A DNA stretch of 64,000 nt from Mercenaria mercenaria (GCF_021730395.1 NC_069376.1:14169001-14233000), one strand, 5' to 3'. Shown: positions 23,313 through 34,781, counted from the first letter of the stretch. Translations and numbers: made by a program. The notes: a model not told the origin generated them from the sequence alone.

Positions 23313-26300
23313 CCACATTTATATAGCACTCTTTTCATGCACTTGTACACGTTTAAAAGTGCTTTACAGAATAAATTGCAAAAATACAAACAAATACGTA
23401 TACAAAGATAATGCATTCCACATTAACAAAAATCATGAATGAAAAAAAGTATAATTTAAAAAAAAAAAAACAAGATAAAAAAAAATAAATGTATCGGTCA
23501 GTTAACAAAATATTGTACAAAGAAGTGGGTTTTGAGCAGGCTTTTGAAAGCAGCTAGCGTGTCAGCTTCCCTGATCTTGACAGGAAGGGAGTTCCAAAGC
23601 TTTGGAGCAGTGCACGAAAAGCTGCGATTGCCATACATCAAGGTTACTTATAATACCAATTAGATTTCTACATTAAATGTCTTGACTCCAGTCTCAAGGT
23701 ATACATATTCAGTAACAAAAACATCACTTAACTCCCGCCTACAGTAATAAATGGTACATTTATTCTAAAACATTGATAATACACGTATATTGTTATATCA
23801 CGTGGTCCAGACCTTTCTAAAACATAGCCCAGGTCGTCCTGAAATATGGCCAGATCACCCGTTTACGGTCCGGGTCATCTGGTCAAGGTAGTCCTCATTT
23901 CTAGTTCCGAAGGGACCGTTTACTAAAAGCATAGCTATATATTCAATGCAACAAATTGTACATATCTGCGAAACCATTATAATCGCTGCAATTCAATAGA
24001 GTTAATTTGTCAAGATTCCAACTGCGTTCATTTCTCACGACTCCAATGGAGTTCATTTGTCAGGACTTTAACAGCATTAATTTGTCAAGATTCAAAAAGG
24101 GTTAATTTGTCATGATTCCAATGGAGTTAATTTGTCATGATTCAAACAATGACAGCCCTTGCAAAATCAGTTAAAATTTGTAGTCATGGTTTCTGTGGCG
24201 ACCGATAAGGGTGGCTGTTATGTAAATTAATTATGATAAAAACATATTGATTTACCTAATAATCAAGAATATGACTATTGCAATAACCGCAACAATTGTA
24301 AGCACCGTGGGAACCAAAACTTCTACAGCGTTTGGGTGATTGACTTCCTCTCCTGAAATATTAGCAATTAATGTGTCTTTATATGTCTGCAGTATTTTTC
24401 TTTGTTTCAGTGAAAGATCGAACTTTCTTTCACTGACTGAGACTGTCCAACATTTGGACTAAACATGAACGGACATTGTCTTGCTTTACCGTAGCATGAC
24501 AGTTACTGACGATGATGATAATAATGATGATAATGATGGTGATAATGAGAGTATATGAGATGTTGATGAGATGATGAATTATATAAATAGCGTTGCAAAC
24601 ATATCTGATAGAAAAACTTCCAGATTTTTAGTGACATTACATATTCATAGTGTTACCACAGACACTTGGGGGTCAGAACCTGCCCCCCCCCCTTCCAATC
24701 CGCCCCTGCCAACCTTCAACCAATATATTTTTGCTTTTTAAATCAAACTGAGCACATGTCTCGATCATACAACAACTTCTGTTACCATTTCAATATGTTT
24801 AAAGAATCTCCCATATACTATCAATGCTCAGAAAAACTAAAGACAACTTAGTCTGAGCGTTTTCAACACAAAATAGTTTGTCCAAGGAATAGGAGAATAG
24901 ATCCAAGCTTGATGTTGCGCAGTCAAATTTACTACACAGAGCCGGGACACAGACAATATCGTTAGTGGTTAAAATAAAAATACTCGCTCATGACGTCAAC
25001 TGCCGCGGTGGCTAAGATAGTACAGACGCTGGTTCTGTGAGCTTATTTTTGGGCAGGGCCGCGGGTTCGCTCCGCACTATGTGGGCAATCCTTTTTTTTT
25101 TTTTTAGATATTTTTTTATATCTTGAGAATAAATTGTTTAAAAAGAAAATGAAAATATTATATTAAAAAAAAAAAGAATGCCCGAAGCGCGGAGCGAACC
25201 CGTAGCCCTGCCCAAAAAACTTCTTTCAGAACCAGCATCTGTACTATCTCGACCACCGAGGCAATTGACTTTCAAAGCAAGTATTTTTATTTTAACCGCT
25301 AACGATAACGTCTGTATCCCGGCTCTGTGTAGTAAATTTGACTGCGCAACATCAAGCTGGAATCTATTCTCCTATTCCTTGGTCAAGAAAATCGTGTTTA
25401 CATTGCGAAGTAAGTTGTCTTTAGTTTTTTTGAGCATTGATAGAGTATGGGAATTTTTCAAACATGTTGAAATGGTAACAAAAGTCGTTGGATGATCAAG
25501 GCATGTGCTCAGTTTGTTTTAAAAAACAAAAATGTATTGACTGAGGGTTGTCAGGGGCGGCATGGGAGGGGGAGGGGTGTTGACCCCCAAGTGTCTGTGA
25601 GTGTTACAGAAGTTGAATTACCTCCCTTTAAGGAATTAATTAGTAAAATGGTTGCAAAATACCTGCTGTTCGGCGTTCGTTTGTGGCTATTATGGGATAA
25701 ACAAGAAACAAGTAGCAGACATAAAAGTTCTCAACATTGATAGCCACTTGATAATGTAGTGTATGCAGATTTCCAGACCGTTGAAATGTCAACCAAATGC
25801 GGGTCTCATAGATATTCGGTATTGAGACTAATTTTCTAACAAATATGGATGCATCGTATTGCGTTACTCTTAAGAAAATCATGTTTCAAGAACAAACCTA
25901 TCTTTTACAAAGCATTTTAAAATAAGCTTCACAGTCAAGAGAATTAAATTTTTTTTCAAATGCTCTTGTTTATTGTACATATAGTGTAAAGGTAAAGTAT
26001 TCAAATTGTTTGTTTATTATTGTGCTCCCCCTTTTGAAAGGGCAAACAAAGTTGGCTTATGAGACACTGACGTAGTACTACAAAAAAGCTATTTTTAATG
26101 TTATGCACCAGGCAGATATAGTCAGTCTGTATTAAATACATGTATTTATTTGCCGGCGTCTTACCAACCGGCCTTTCTTCGTTTACAAGAACCTTGAACA
26201 ACTGATACATATTTGACCTCCCTGCAAGAACCGACTCTAGCAGGACCGGAAACCGAGACCTTCTGATTGCGGAACAGGCGCTTAAACCAGATCACCCTAG

Positions 26301-29300
26301 CAGTATATTTCTGTGATGTGTCTTTATAACTATAAATAGAAATGGTAGATCTATAATATTCTTACCTTCATCGCAATTAACACCTTTCCATCCTTTAGTG
26401 CAACTGCACTTATAATTGTCTGCGTCGATATCTTCACAGGTGGCGCTGTTCTTACAGGGTTCAGCTGCACACGCTACAATACATCGGATCGGATATTTGT
26501 TCAGAGAGAATACAAAATAGGCATTTGAGTTCCGATTTTGAAAAATTATTTGAAACATTACTTGTTGACGAAAAACAGTAATTTCTTCATTGGTTCATTT
26601 ACAACAAGCTCAGTAAAATAATTATCTAACCTTAGCCTGCTAATTTTCAAAATGGACTGGTCCATCATTCAGTTTAGGCAATACCAATTATTATTCGAAG
26701 AGGTGTTTACTTTAAAATTTACTGACCGAAGGGCGAACAGTGCAGGCCATGGTCAACCTGCAAATATGCGCAGGCTGATCTTGGTCTGCACTGGTCGCAA
26801 AGGCAGAATCATTTGCCGCCAGCAGGCTAAAGGCTAAGACTGTCACGGCCGTAACAACTAAATTGGGGCAACTGAAGTTCTTGTTTAGGTCAATATTTTC
26901 TGCAAAATTCGTCTCTGTCAATTTTCTACCTCAACTGCTTTGTATTCTCCGTCTCAAAATATCTTAGACAGTACTTTAAAACAAAACGATGCACTTGTAT
27001 GCGATAACACTGTGTCATATTATGATATTTTCTCCGGACCCCGACGGAAGGGTAACACCCATGCTTTTTGCCGTTGGCGCTTAGCACCGAAATGACTGCT
27101 TCTGGTAGTATAATAACTCTAAAGAAAACAAAACAAAAAAAAACACACACACACACACACAAAATGCAGTTTCTAATTTGCCTCGGTCAAATTTAGCCCT
27201 TCCTCTCACTATACGACCTTTATTTAAACTAGACTCCTGATTTCTTAGATGAAGTGCACGTGCATCACAAAATAGTGGACCTTTAATGAGTAATAGGACC
27301 TGGCTATTACTGTGAGATTATGTTGTTAGGCAATTCGGCATTCTAAAGCGCATACAAAATGTACATGGCTTCATGTAAAAAAAAAAAAGAAAACAACTCC
27401 GAAGTCGTAAACGGAAAATACGTTATAAATTTGCCTATTGTAATAATATGTGCTCAACCTCAACACTAAAGAAAATATTTTTGAAACGTTTATTGTTTTA
27501 CGTGAATACGTATGCCTTACGCCAGGTATCGTACAGGCCTATAGCTTCAGGACCTGCACATTCCTTCTTCCCGTTTCCTGGACAGTACTCTTCACAGCTT
27601 GTTGGATCACTGCTGTGAATAACGGTGCCGCAAAAACATTTCATATTTTGACTGTGAAACTTAAAACAGAAGTAAAATTAGTTTATATCATACGGTCTAG
27701 TTTATATGGTTGCATTCACTAAGTCCTTAGTTATTGCATTCAAAACCCCGCTGGAGTTGAAACGGTTCATATTGATAATTCACCAGTATTTTCTGTAGGA
27801 AGCTTACTCATTCATATTTTTAAATAAATTAGCATTCTTTACAATAGAGCTGAAATAAGCAAATTACAGCAACACCTTATTTCTGATTAGATTAATTGAA
27901 ATTGTTCTGATAACAGGATAGACCAGACATAAACTTAAGGATAAAAACATGTTTCTACCAATTACACTCAGATAGCGTTTTTATTATTTTTTTCGTTTAA
28001 ATCTGACACTTACTTAAGTCTTAAGAAAGGCAAATAAATCTAGCATATTCATATTCCTGAACCACCATATTAGTTGCATAATATAGATTCCTACTATTTT
28101 TCCGTTTGCAATTTATTCATATTTCACAATACCAAAGCAAAGCGAAAATAAGCTTTTCAAAGTCTAAGCTCTACACTTCAAGCACCGCGGGTACATGCAT
28201 TAGTATATATAGATTAAATTATCGTGAAAATTCGTTTAATGTAACTTACAGTTTTGTCGTCAAACTTTTCTAACATGACAGAACGCTGGTCAGTACATTT
28301 TTCAGAATGAACATAAGTTTTACACACAGTCTGTACACCGAGAAAGTTTGGCATTAATTACCTTTGCGCCTGCATATCTATTTTTAGACGATCTGCAAAA
28401 TTTGATACACTTATTGACGACATCTTCACGTTCATATATATTGTAATCGAGTGTTTTGTTGATATTCTTAAATATTCTCCCCAACTTGTCTTTGTAGCAT
28501 CCAAGAAATCCAGGTGGCTGTATTGCTGTTTGAAGACAAATTTATGAACGCATATCAAAATATAAAGTACATTACAGTATATAATGTTAAAACATTCTGT
28601 GTCAAGAAACTTATACTGCATTTCCATATGCGTTTATTTCGGAAAAACTATAACTAAAAGGTACAGAACATTAAGGAAAACAAAACATGTTGAGTGTCCT
28701 GACAAAAAGTATCAACACAGAATCTGGCGACATGATGTTTTTAAAAGGGGCGTAAAAGACACTAAATTATCTAATTTTAACTTTTTCAAGTGGACGTATA
28801 TCTCGAAGTGCAGTTGGTCCTTGGAAATTCAAGATGTACTTTGATTTTGTTTACACGTTACATCTGTAACAGGACTGGTGCTTTTTACAACGCCACGTAA
28901 CAGTTAATGCTACCTACTGCAATTCGAGCGTAGAACGGAATTACACATCGCTTCTCTCACACTAGCAAGAGTGTAATAAAGCACCATGCAGTAAATCCAT
29001 ATGGGAAAATTTTGCATATAATTTTGTATATATATATATATACTAGAGAACGTCTGCATTGCATTAATTAACCTATGATTATGCAATTCTGAAAAATGAA
29101 TGTGACTTCGAATGAAGTCACGTGCATTTGAAAACACAAGTTTCGAATCATAAAAAGTTGAATAACGTCTTTCACGATAGTTGGAATGCTTCTGGAGTGA
29201 CCCTCAGGTAAAAATATGAACTTTTATATCACTCAAATTTTTCTTTACATTTTGAACCATTGGGTATGATTCCTGGAAAATGAATTTTACAGAAAAAGGT

Positions 29301-32300
29301 ATCTGTTCTCTATTGAATTCATTTGTTTGAAAATTATGTCCGTTAGCGTTTTTGTTGGAATGAGAACCCGTGGATCTTGATGTAGACTATATGTTTAGAA
29401 ACGTATCCGAATTTTTTTTTATAGTTAGTTTATGAAACAATACTAAATTTAAACAATGGTAATATGTATAACTTTATCTTATGCTTCAGTCATAGCGTAT
29501 AGCGCTAACGGACGCCAAACGTATATAAAATTGCGGTGAAAGTTATCCGGTGACGAAAGGCATCCCCGCTGCTGCTCGGTGCTCTCGCGATCAGTGTATG
29601 GCGCGCATAAAACGCACAATGATCGCAAGATTAACGCACATATATAGGACGAATAACGTTAAATTAACGGATATCACCGTACTAGTAACGGATTTGTACC
29701 GCGTTAAACGTAAGCGCAACGCATGAGAAACTGACAAAACGTTCTCGTCAGTTATCGTCCGTTGAACATACGTTACATCTGTTGAATTTCCAGTAGTAGT
29801 CCGGCCGTGAATCAGGTCCACCGGACAAGAACGGATGCGTACCGGACAAGTACAGAATAGGTAACGCACGAGTAACAAAAAAACGCATACCATCGCATTG
29901 GTACCGTACATCTGACGGAAAACTTTGTCCGGTGGTGTACGTTCTAAATTTTGAACATGCTCAAAACCTTCCACCGAACAAGGAGTGCAGGCGCCGCATG
30001 AGAAACGGAAAAGAAAAGCATGCGAACGAACACGAACGGATTGAATTTTTTTACGTTGGACGTCCGTTAACGCTATACGATGTAGTGTGACAGATTAGCA
30101 CATTTAGCTGTAGACAGTCTAACATATCATTCTCTAACATATTAATGATATGAAAGTTCTATCCTTTCTATTTAACGATGCCACTAAGTACAATAAGTAC
30201 AATTTAGTGGAAAAAACAACAACAACAAAAAAAAACAACATTAAATACTCTTTAAGATTCAATATGTTCAAATGAAAGATCTGGGGGTTTACGAGTGAAA
30301 GATACGTATTTTATTTTACACGTAAGAAAACAAATTTTCTTTTCATCCATGTCTTCTGCTTTACTGTAGCCTATAGTTATAACCATTTCCATTTCTGTGA
30401 ACAAAACATGTGTTTGACAGTGAAATGACTTTATATATTTCCCTTTTATAATTCAATACTTCACTCACAGAAAACAGGTAATAAAGCGAATTATTTACCT
30501 TTATCTTATTATGTATCTTATTATCCAAAGAAATCACGTGACGATGGTAAAACCATGTGATCGTAAAATGGCGACAGGCTTATAATCTTCGGGTATGTTG
30601 TATTTGTAAGTATGAATTTCTTATTACAAGTATGTTATAAACACGAAAATTTCGTGATACAAGTCAAATATGATTAAGAACAAAACTTAATTTGATTAAA
30701 CAGTACTTCATGAAAGAACTAATATGAAAAAGGCAAAGCCTCTGAGCGAGCGTAGCTTAAACGGCAAAGAAACCATTCACTGCATAAAACAATTCCGAGA
30801 ACATATTTACTTGAAAAGAAACAAAAATTTAGTGTCATTATACCTGTAACAGCGAATATCATACGTTGCAAAATTTATGGAAAGCCGGTGTCACGGTGAC
30901 GTCATTACCTGTTTGTGGCGTTCTTATGGCTTTATGCTTATTTATGAAATTTTATCCCATTTTCTGGCCAATGCTTGATCTTTTAAAAGAAAATCATATT
31001 TTTTTCTACCAACTGGAAATCTTTCTTGCATTATTTTTGAGTGATGGATAATATTCAGCAATCAAATGAAGTTCTGTATTCACTGCCAACAAAGCATTTC
31101 CTGTGAGCACCTGTCCTCTAGGGACACGCGCTTTGTAAAATAAAAGCAAAATTGAAATTATTTCCATAACATAACTTTTTTAAAAATAAAGACACCTAAT
31201 GAACATAGAGATTGTAACTCAAATATAAAATTTAAAAAAACAAAACGATTTTCCCGACTTTGACGGAAGTAGAACAAAATGGCGGCACCCAAAATGGCGG
31301 CGCCCAGACGAGAGGAAAATTTTTCAGCTACATCACTTTGTCCCATTCGGCACATTTTGTTATATTCGCGTACACATTGCCGTAAGGCGAGCTACGCGAG
31401 CTACTATGAACTAACGCAAAGCCTCAAACCGAGCTCAAAGAAATCGGATTTATCTAAAAATAATATGAAATTAGGTGCTACCTATAATGCGGAAACCCAG
31501 AGTTTTTACTTCTAGGGGTTACTCCCATATATGAAAAATAAATTATTGCCACTCTATGTATATCGTACTTTAGTAGGCCATTTTCATAACGGCTATTTGT
31601 ATTCAATCAAGTACGTCTGGCAGTAAATTCCCAGGTTGCTAAAATAGTAGGAAAAAAACATAAAGATTATCAAAGTGGATGAAAATTTGATTTTAATTTA
31701 GGTGATGTAAATTGTACTTAACATATGAATGTGCTTATAACATATGAATGTGATATCTTAAGGAATAGTTTGTGAAGAATTTTTATTGAGGTGAAATTCT
31801 AATAAATTTTATTTAAAACTACTTTAGCAGAGTATATAATGTTTCATTTATATACCTCAATTCTTATGTATAGAGATAATTGTATAGTTCATCCTTGTGG
31901 CTTGGCATGGCATGGTTTATGCAATAGGTATATTTTGGAATATTGTTAATTTGACAAAAGAAATAAGGATATAAAACTTGCTATTTTAGACCTCAAATAT
32001 TATAACTCTAACACTTAAGATTTATTAAGTAAACAAATTAATGAGCCTTACAGTTAGTGACTAACATGTCATACACCGTTGAACATAATTAAATGTAAAA
32101 AATAATACGAACAAGTAACATTACGAACAATTCTTTAACTACATATTCAATATTTTCTTGTAGAAGAACAAAACAGTTTTAAGTAATTATTTACACGTTT
32201 GAAGTTCCATGACCTTTCATCGTTATCACTTTCAGATTCACTTTCATCAAAAGAAAGTTAGTCTTTTTTTATAGACTAACAGAAAAAACTAAACCATGTT

Positions 32301-34358
32301 TTTCTTTAGCTGGAATCGGCATGAACACCATTATATAGGTTTTTTAGACACCGTTCTTATCTTCTCTTTAAATTTACCATTTCTGCCTCTTTTTTGTTTT
32401 TAAAATTAACTCTGTCCCATCTAACAGAATAGCATTTGTATGTCTTATTTAAAATGATATGTGTGTGTTTATTTCCTCAATATCATTTTCAAGTTTAATT
32501 TGTTGTTCATCGGTCTCAGATTTTGTATAAACGGGATAACGAAGTTTATCTTTTAAAAGTCTGAATACTTTGTAAGAAAAGCTGGTGGAATATGTACCAT
32601 TTTATAAGCAGATTTGAGCAGAATATTCATTTACTGAAGTAGATTTGCTAATTTCATTTCTTTCTTCTGGATGAACTGTAGAATATAATAAATTGTTTTA
32701 TTTTGAGGGACCCATATTTTTGCAAAATGGGTTGTCCATTGAAGTAAAAGATCTAATTTCACATTTTTCTTGGCACTTCCCTACAGAAAAAAAAATGAAT
32801 ATAAACTACAGCTATGCTCTTTGGACGAAGACATCCTTTTTGTACTTTGAAATGATTAGAATCTAGATCTATTTTCACATTTTCAGTTAGATTTATCTTT
32901 TCATTATGTCAGTTTCCAGTTGAAACGCTGTAAAAATTGATACAAATTAAAAAAGACACTCTATTTTGTTTTTAGAAATAAATATTTTGAATAACCATGC
33001 CAAGGAATACCCTGTAGAAATAAGGGGTCTCTCTGTTGCTGACAACGATATGCAGTAGACGACAACGATGTTTGCAGACGTCCATGGAGACTGGAACGGA
33101 TTTTTATTAAGAATATCTTTGTTATTGGGGTGCTTTCTGTACATAATTGAATGAGCGCCGTATGACGTCGAGCGTAAAAATACAGTAAACCAGTCAAATT
33201 TTTCTCCGTTCTGTATTATTTAAAAGCTTAACGCAGTCTCAACGCCATAAGCGCCAGGATAATTAAGATTTTTAAAAATGGCGGCGTCCCGGGCTGGAGA
33301 CGAAATGTAAATTGCATGGTATAGATAGATTTTCTATTTTGTTTTCAGTATTTTTTCATTTATTTCGCATACATCATACACGTTGTCTAAAGGAGCTCCA
33401 AGCCCTCGCGGGGCCTTCGGCCCCGCTCGGGGTTTCCGCATATTATGCATCATTTATTTGTCACATACAAACTATTCACTAGTCACAAGAATTCAGGAGA
33501 ACCTATTCGCTTGAAAAAAGTCTACATTTAGTGTCACCATGCCTATAACAGTGAATATCATACGTTGCAAAATTTATGGGAGCCGGTGTCACGGTGACGT
33601 CATTACCGCGTTCCCGTTTCTTTCTGCTTATTAATGAATTTTTTTGCATTTTCTGGCCGATGCTTGATCTTTTAAATGCAAATAATATTTTTTTCAAACA
33701 ACCTGAAATCATTCTTTCATTCTTGTTGAGTGATGAATAATTTTTAACAATTGAATGAAGTTCTGCATTCACTCCGGAAAGAAGTACTTCCTGTGAGCAC
33801 CAGTCCGCTAGGGTGCGCTTTTTTAAAACTTCCGACGAAACTGTTCAAATCCATCACCAAGTGTGAAAGTATACTTGCGTTACCGTAAAGCTCGATTCTC
33901 GAGCAGGCCCTTCGGGCCTGCTCTTCGAGCTCGCTATAATGCGTTTATAAATTTTCAAACACACAAAATGAAAGTAGTTTATCAATGAATCACATACGTA
34001 AATGACTAAGACCAGTTGTACACAATAAAGGATGTATCATTGTTTCCTTTCCGTGTAAGATCGAAATATCTTTCACCACATGACCATCAGATGAGAAATT
34101 GTAAATCCAGTGTTTACAAGTGAAATATGTTTTGATTTTACATGCCAAATAAAACAAATATTCATGGTTTTGATCAAATTTTACGAATTTTGTTATCCCG
34201 TACTCTGAGTGAAATGATGCGTTTTTCAAGGATGTTTTACACTATAAATGCTAACTTTCAATGATTCACAGACAAAAAATGTACTTACGAAGTATGTCCG
34301 GGACAGTGGTCAATAGTATCACAGTAATAGTCGTAATAAAACTGACCCATATGTCCAT
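22290..34358 (-). CDS. WSC-EGF single-pass receptor with ITIM-like tyrosine tail (6 exons, 378 aa)
   Basis: Assembled join, minus strand: 34358-34289, 28525-28362, 27659-27521, 26473-26366, 24352-24256, 22848-22290 (1137 nt with stop). Every junction is in phase (1,0,1,1,2) at GT/AG. Residues 1-23 are a signal peptide. A WSC domain at about 29-124 opens GFLGCYKDK and continues with CIKFC, KCFCG and CEEYCPG. One six-Cys EGF domain at 126-161 starts CAAEPCKNSATC. The membrane span is about 170-192, followed by RRRRN. The 186-residue tail has 11 tyrosines. SPYAEI and SNYSHL fit the ITIM pattern S/I/V/L-x-Y-x-x-I/V/L, and TYNIL and DYSHL are close. WSC domains are thought to bind carbohydrate. 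Recruitment of SH2 phosphatases or kinases is inferred. Same plan as the gene at 5243-13483. No named orthologue recognised. Confidence 0.88.
22950..23180. mobile_element. 231-bp palindromic MITE with internal TTTCGTTTAAACGAAA repeats
   Basis: Near-perfect inverted repeat: tacggtgcccctaaagtgac at the left is mirrored by gtcactttaggggcaccgta at the right. Arms of about 75 bp meet in a centre built of repeated TTTCGTTTAAACGAAA units. Flanking agatttgt/agatttgc suggests an 8-bp target duplication with one mismatch, as hAT elements make. It sits in the last intron of the WSC-EGF gene. Confidence 0.88.
23281..23640. mobile_element. Microsatellite-linked dispersed repeat
   Basis: (TAT)n run, then ccacatttatatagcactct, an A-rich stretch, and a conserved tail including gggttttgagcaggcttttg and gacaggaagggagttccaaa. 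Same family as the piece at 15435. No coding frame. Resembles a repeat type common in marine invertebrates; name not known to me. Confidence 0.7.
24256..24352 (-). CDS. Exon 5: transmembrane segment
   Basis: 97-nt exon, acceptor atatttcag, donor GTAAAT. It codes EEVNHPNAVEVLVPTVLTIV and then AVIAIVIFLII. Phases (1 in, 2 out) are the same as in the TM exon of the gene at 5243-13483. Confidence 0.9.
24510..24576. repeat. (GAT)n microsatellite
   Basis: Imperfect gatgataat units in an intron. Confidence 0.85.
24655..25605. mobile_element. 950-bp inverted repeat with a tRNA-like promoter in each arm
   Basis: Left arm 24655-25090 and right arm 25165-25605 are reverse complements over about 430 bp. 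Examples: cacttgggggtcagaacc against ggtgttgacccccaagtg; gtagtaaatttgactgcgca in the right arm mirrored in the left. The spacer of about 75 bp is A/T homopolymers. Each arm holds a tRNA-like head (ccgcggtggctaagatag, gggttcgctccgc). It lies in intron 4 of the WSC-EGF gene. Confidence 0.85.
26366..26473 (-). CDS. Exon 4: EGF-like domain
   Basis: 108-nt phase-1 exon, donor GTAAGA. It codes a complete six-cysteine EGF module, CAAEPCKNSATC then YKCSCTKGWKGVNC. A symmetric phase-1 module is the classic shuffled EGF exon. Confidence 0.93.
26630..26838. mobile_element. MITE, about 209 bp
   Basis: Ends are inverted: ccttagcctgctaattttc at the left, gccagcaggctaaaggctaa at the right. The interior has gtgcaggccatggtcaacct and gcgcaggctgatcttggtct, then actggtcgcaaaggcagaat, which pair with each other in part. 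Another fragment is at 22140. Confidence 0.7.
27143..27161. repeat. (CA)n microsatellite
   Basis: Nine CA units after an A-rich run, in an intron. Confidence 0.9.
27521..27659 (-). CDS. Exon 3: C-terminal half of WSC domain
   Basis: Acceptor cttctgttttaag chosen over a nearby ...cacag because only it keeps phase 0 and continues the domain (YAGAK|FHSQNMKCFCG). Codes KCFCG, then SCEEYCPGNGKKECAGPEA, and ends at YDTW; donor GTAAGG. The canonical WSC pattern CxCG...CxxxCxG...C is visible. Confidence 0.85.
28362..28525 (-). CDS. Exon 2: N-terminal half of WSC domain
   Basis: Acceptor cttcaaacag, donor GTAATT, phase 0 out. Codes IQPPGFLGCYKDKLGRIF, then VVNKCIKFCRSSKNRYAG. The GCYKD start and the CxxFC..YAG pattern are typical of WSC. 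The domain is split across two exons. Confidence 0.87.
29496..30079. mobile_element. 584-bp TIR element, CpG-rich interior
   Basis: Termini cgtatagcgctaacggacg and cgtccgttaacgctatacg are inverted. The interior is unusually rich in 'aacg/acgg' words (acgcatgagaaactgac, cgcataccatcgcattgg), giving spurious open frames on both strands. It lies in intron 1 of the WSC-EGF gene. Superfamily not determined. Confidence 0.75.
30728..31150. repeat. Dispersed repeat R3, first copy
   Basis: Matches 33390-33845 in the same orientation: shared aatatcatacgttgcaaaat, cggtgtcacggtgacgtcat, gatgcttgatcttttaaa, tcctgtgagcacc. Diverged, so old. It contains TGACGTCA at 30897. It starts in a short GC-rich dyad, as the second copy does. 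Confidence 0.8.
31276..31301 (+). promoter_or_regulatory. Tandem YY1-like sites (AAAATGGCGGC twice)
   Basis: AAAATGGCGGC at 31276-31286 and again at 31291-31301, 15 bp apart. Another aaaaatggcggcg is near 33280. The word fits the YY1 consensus. Function in this species is not known; it may belong to the repeat. Confidence 0.4.
31302..33389. other. Intron 1 of WSC-EGF gene, mostly unassigned
   Basis: AT-rich. On the minus strand 32220-32290 reads briefly as an acidic, Ser-rich stretch (SFDESESESDNDER), possibly a scrap of a transposase N-terminus, but there is no supporting domain. No exon compatible in phase was found. Confidence 0.3.
33390..33845. repeat. Dispersed repeat R3, second copy
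   Basis: Same order of conserved words as 30728-31150, including TGACGTCA at 33595. It is bracketed by the two GC hairpins at 33408 and 33901. Confidence 0.8.
33408..33426. other. GC hairpin with TTC loop
   Basis: GCGGGGCC-TTC-GGCCCCGC, perfect 8-bp stem. Resembles a bacterial terminator in form only; it is part of a repeat family here. Confidence 0.8.
33901..33923. other. GC hairpin with TTC loop
   Basis: GAGCAGGCCC-TTC-GGGCCTGCTC, perfect 10-bp stem, inside a looser outer dyad (agctcgattctc / cttcgagctcgc). Confidence 0.85.
34289..34358 (-). CDS. Exon 1: start codon and signal peptide
   Basis: ATG at 34358 with A at -3 and G at +4. Codes MDIWVSFITTITVILLTTVP plus DIL, then the consensus donor GTAAGT in phase 1. 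The intron that follows is 5.8 kb and full of repeats. Confidence 0.82.
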
Positions 34359-34781
34359 GTTGTATATTTCGTCTATATCAAAACGTAATTTGTAAATGTG
34401 AAATAGGAAGTGAAATAGTAGGATATTATGAGAAGTGTGATATACAGTCCTCCTACAATTTCCGTTGTTATACAAAATCTCCTACTTGAAGTATGTGTTA
34501 AAGTGGCATTTTTAAAATGCCTAAAGTAGTATATCCGTAATTTATTATTTATCAAAATCACTGTTAATGATATCGAAATGTCGTTATTAATATATTAGCA
34601 AATATTAGCATAACACGTGGCCCGCTCCAAGGTAAAAAAATAATATGAAAACAGCTGTATTTAACAATCAACCTTTCATCTATCGCTAAAACGGAGGCGC
34701 TTTTGCATTTGATATACAGGGTGCAGTTTTACTGCAAAAATCACTCTTTTTTGTGAGCACATATATTCATTTTGTGATACC

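Noticed and set aside
26926-27162. Extra exon of the WSC-EGF gene containing KKHGCYPS
   Set aside because: No acceptor/donor pair with fitting phase, and adding it would break the WSC-to-EGF junction that already matches.
29591-29974. 127-codon minus-strand frame
   Set aside because: Lies wholly within a TIR element of biased word content; no domain.
32220-32290. Acidic Ser-rich minus-strand stretch as a transposase start
   Set aside because: Too short and compositional only; no downstream catalytic domain found.
30728-33845. R3 pair as the two LTRs of a retroelement
   Set aside because: The copies are too diverged, nothing between them codes for retroelement proteins, and each starts in a hairpin rather than TG...CA ends.
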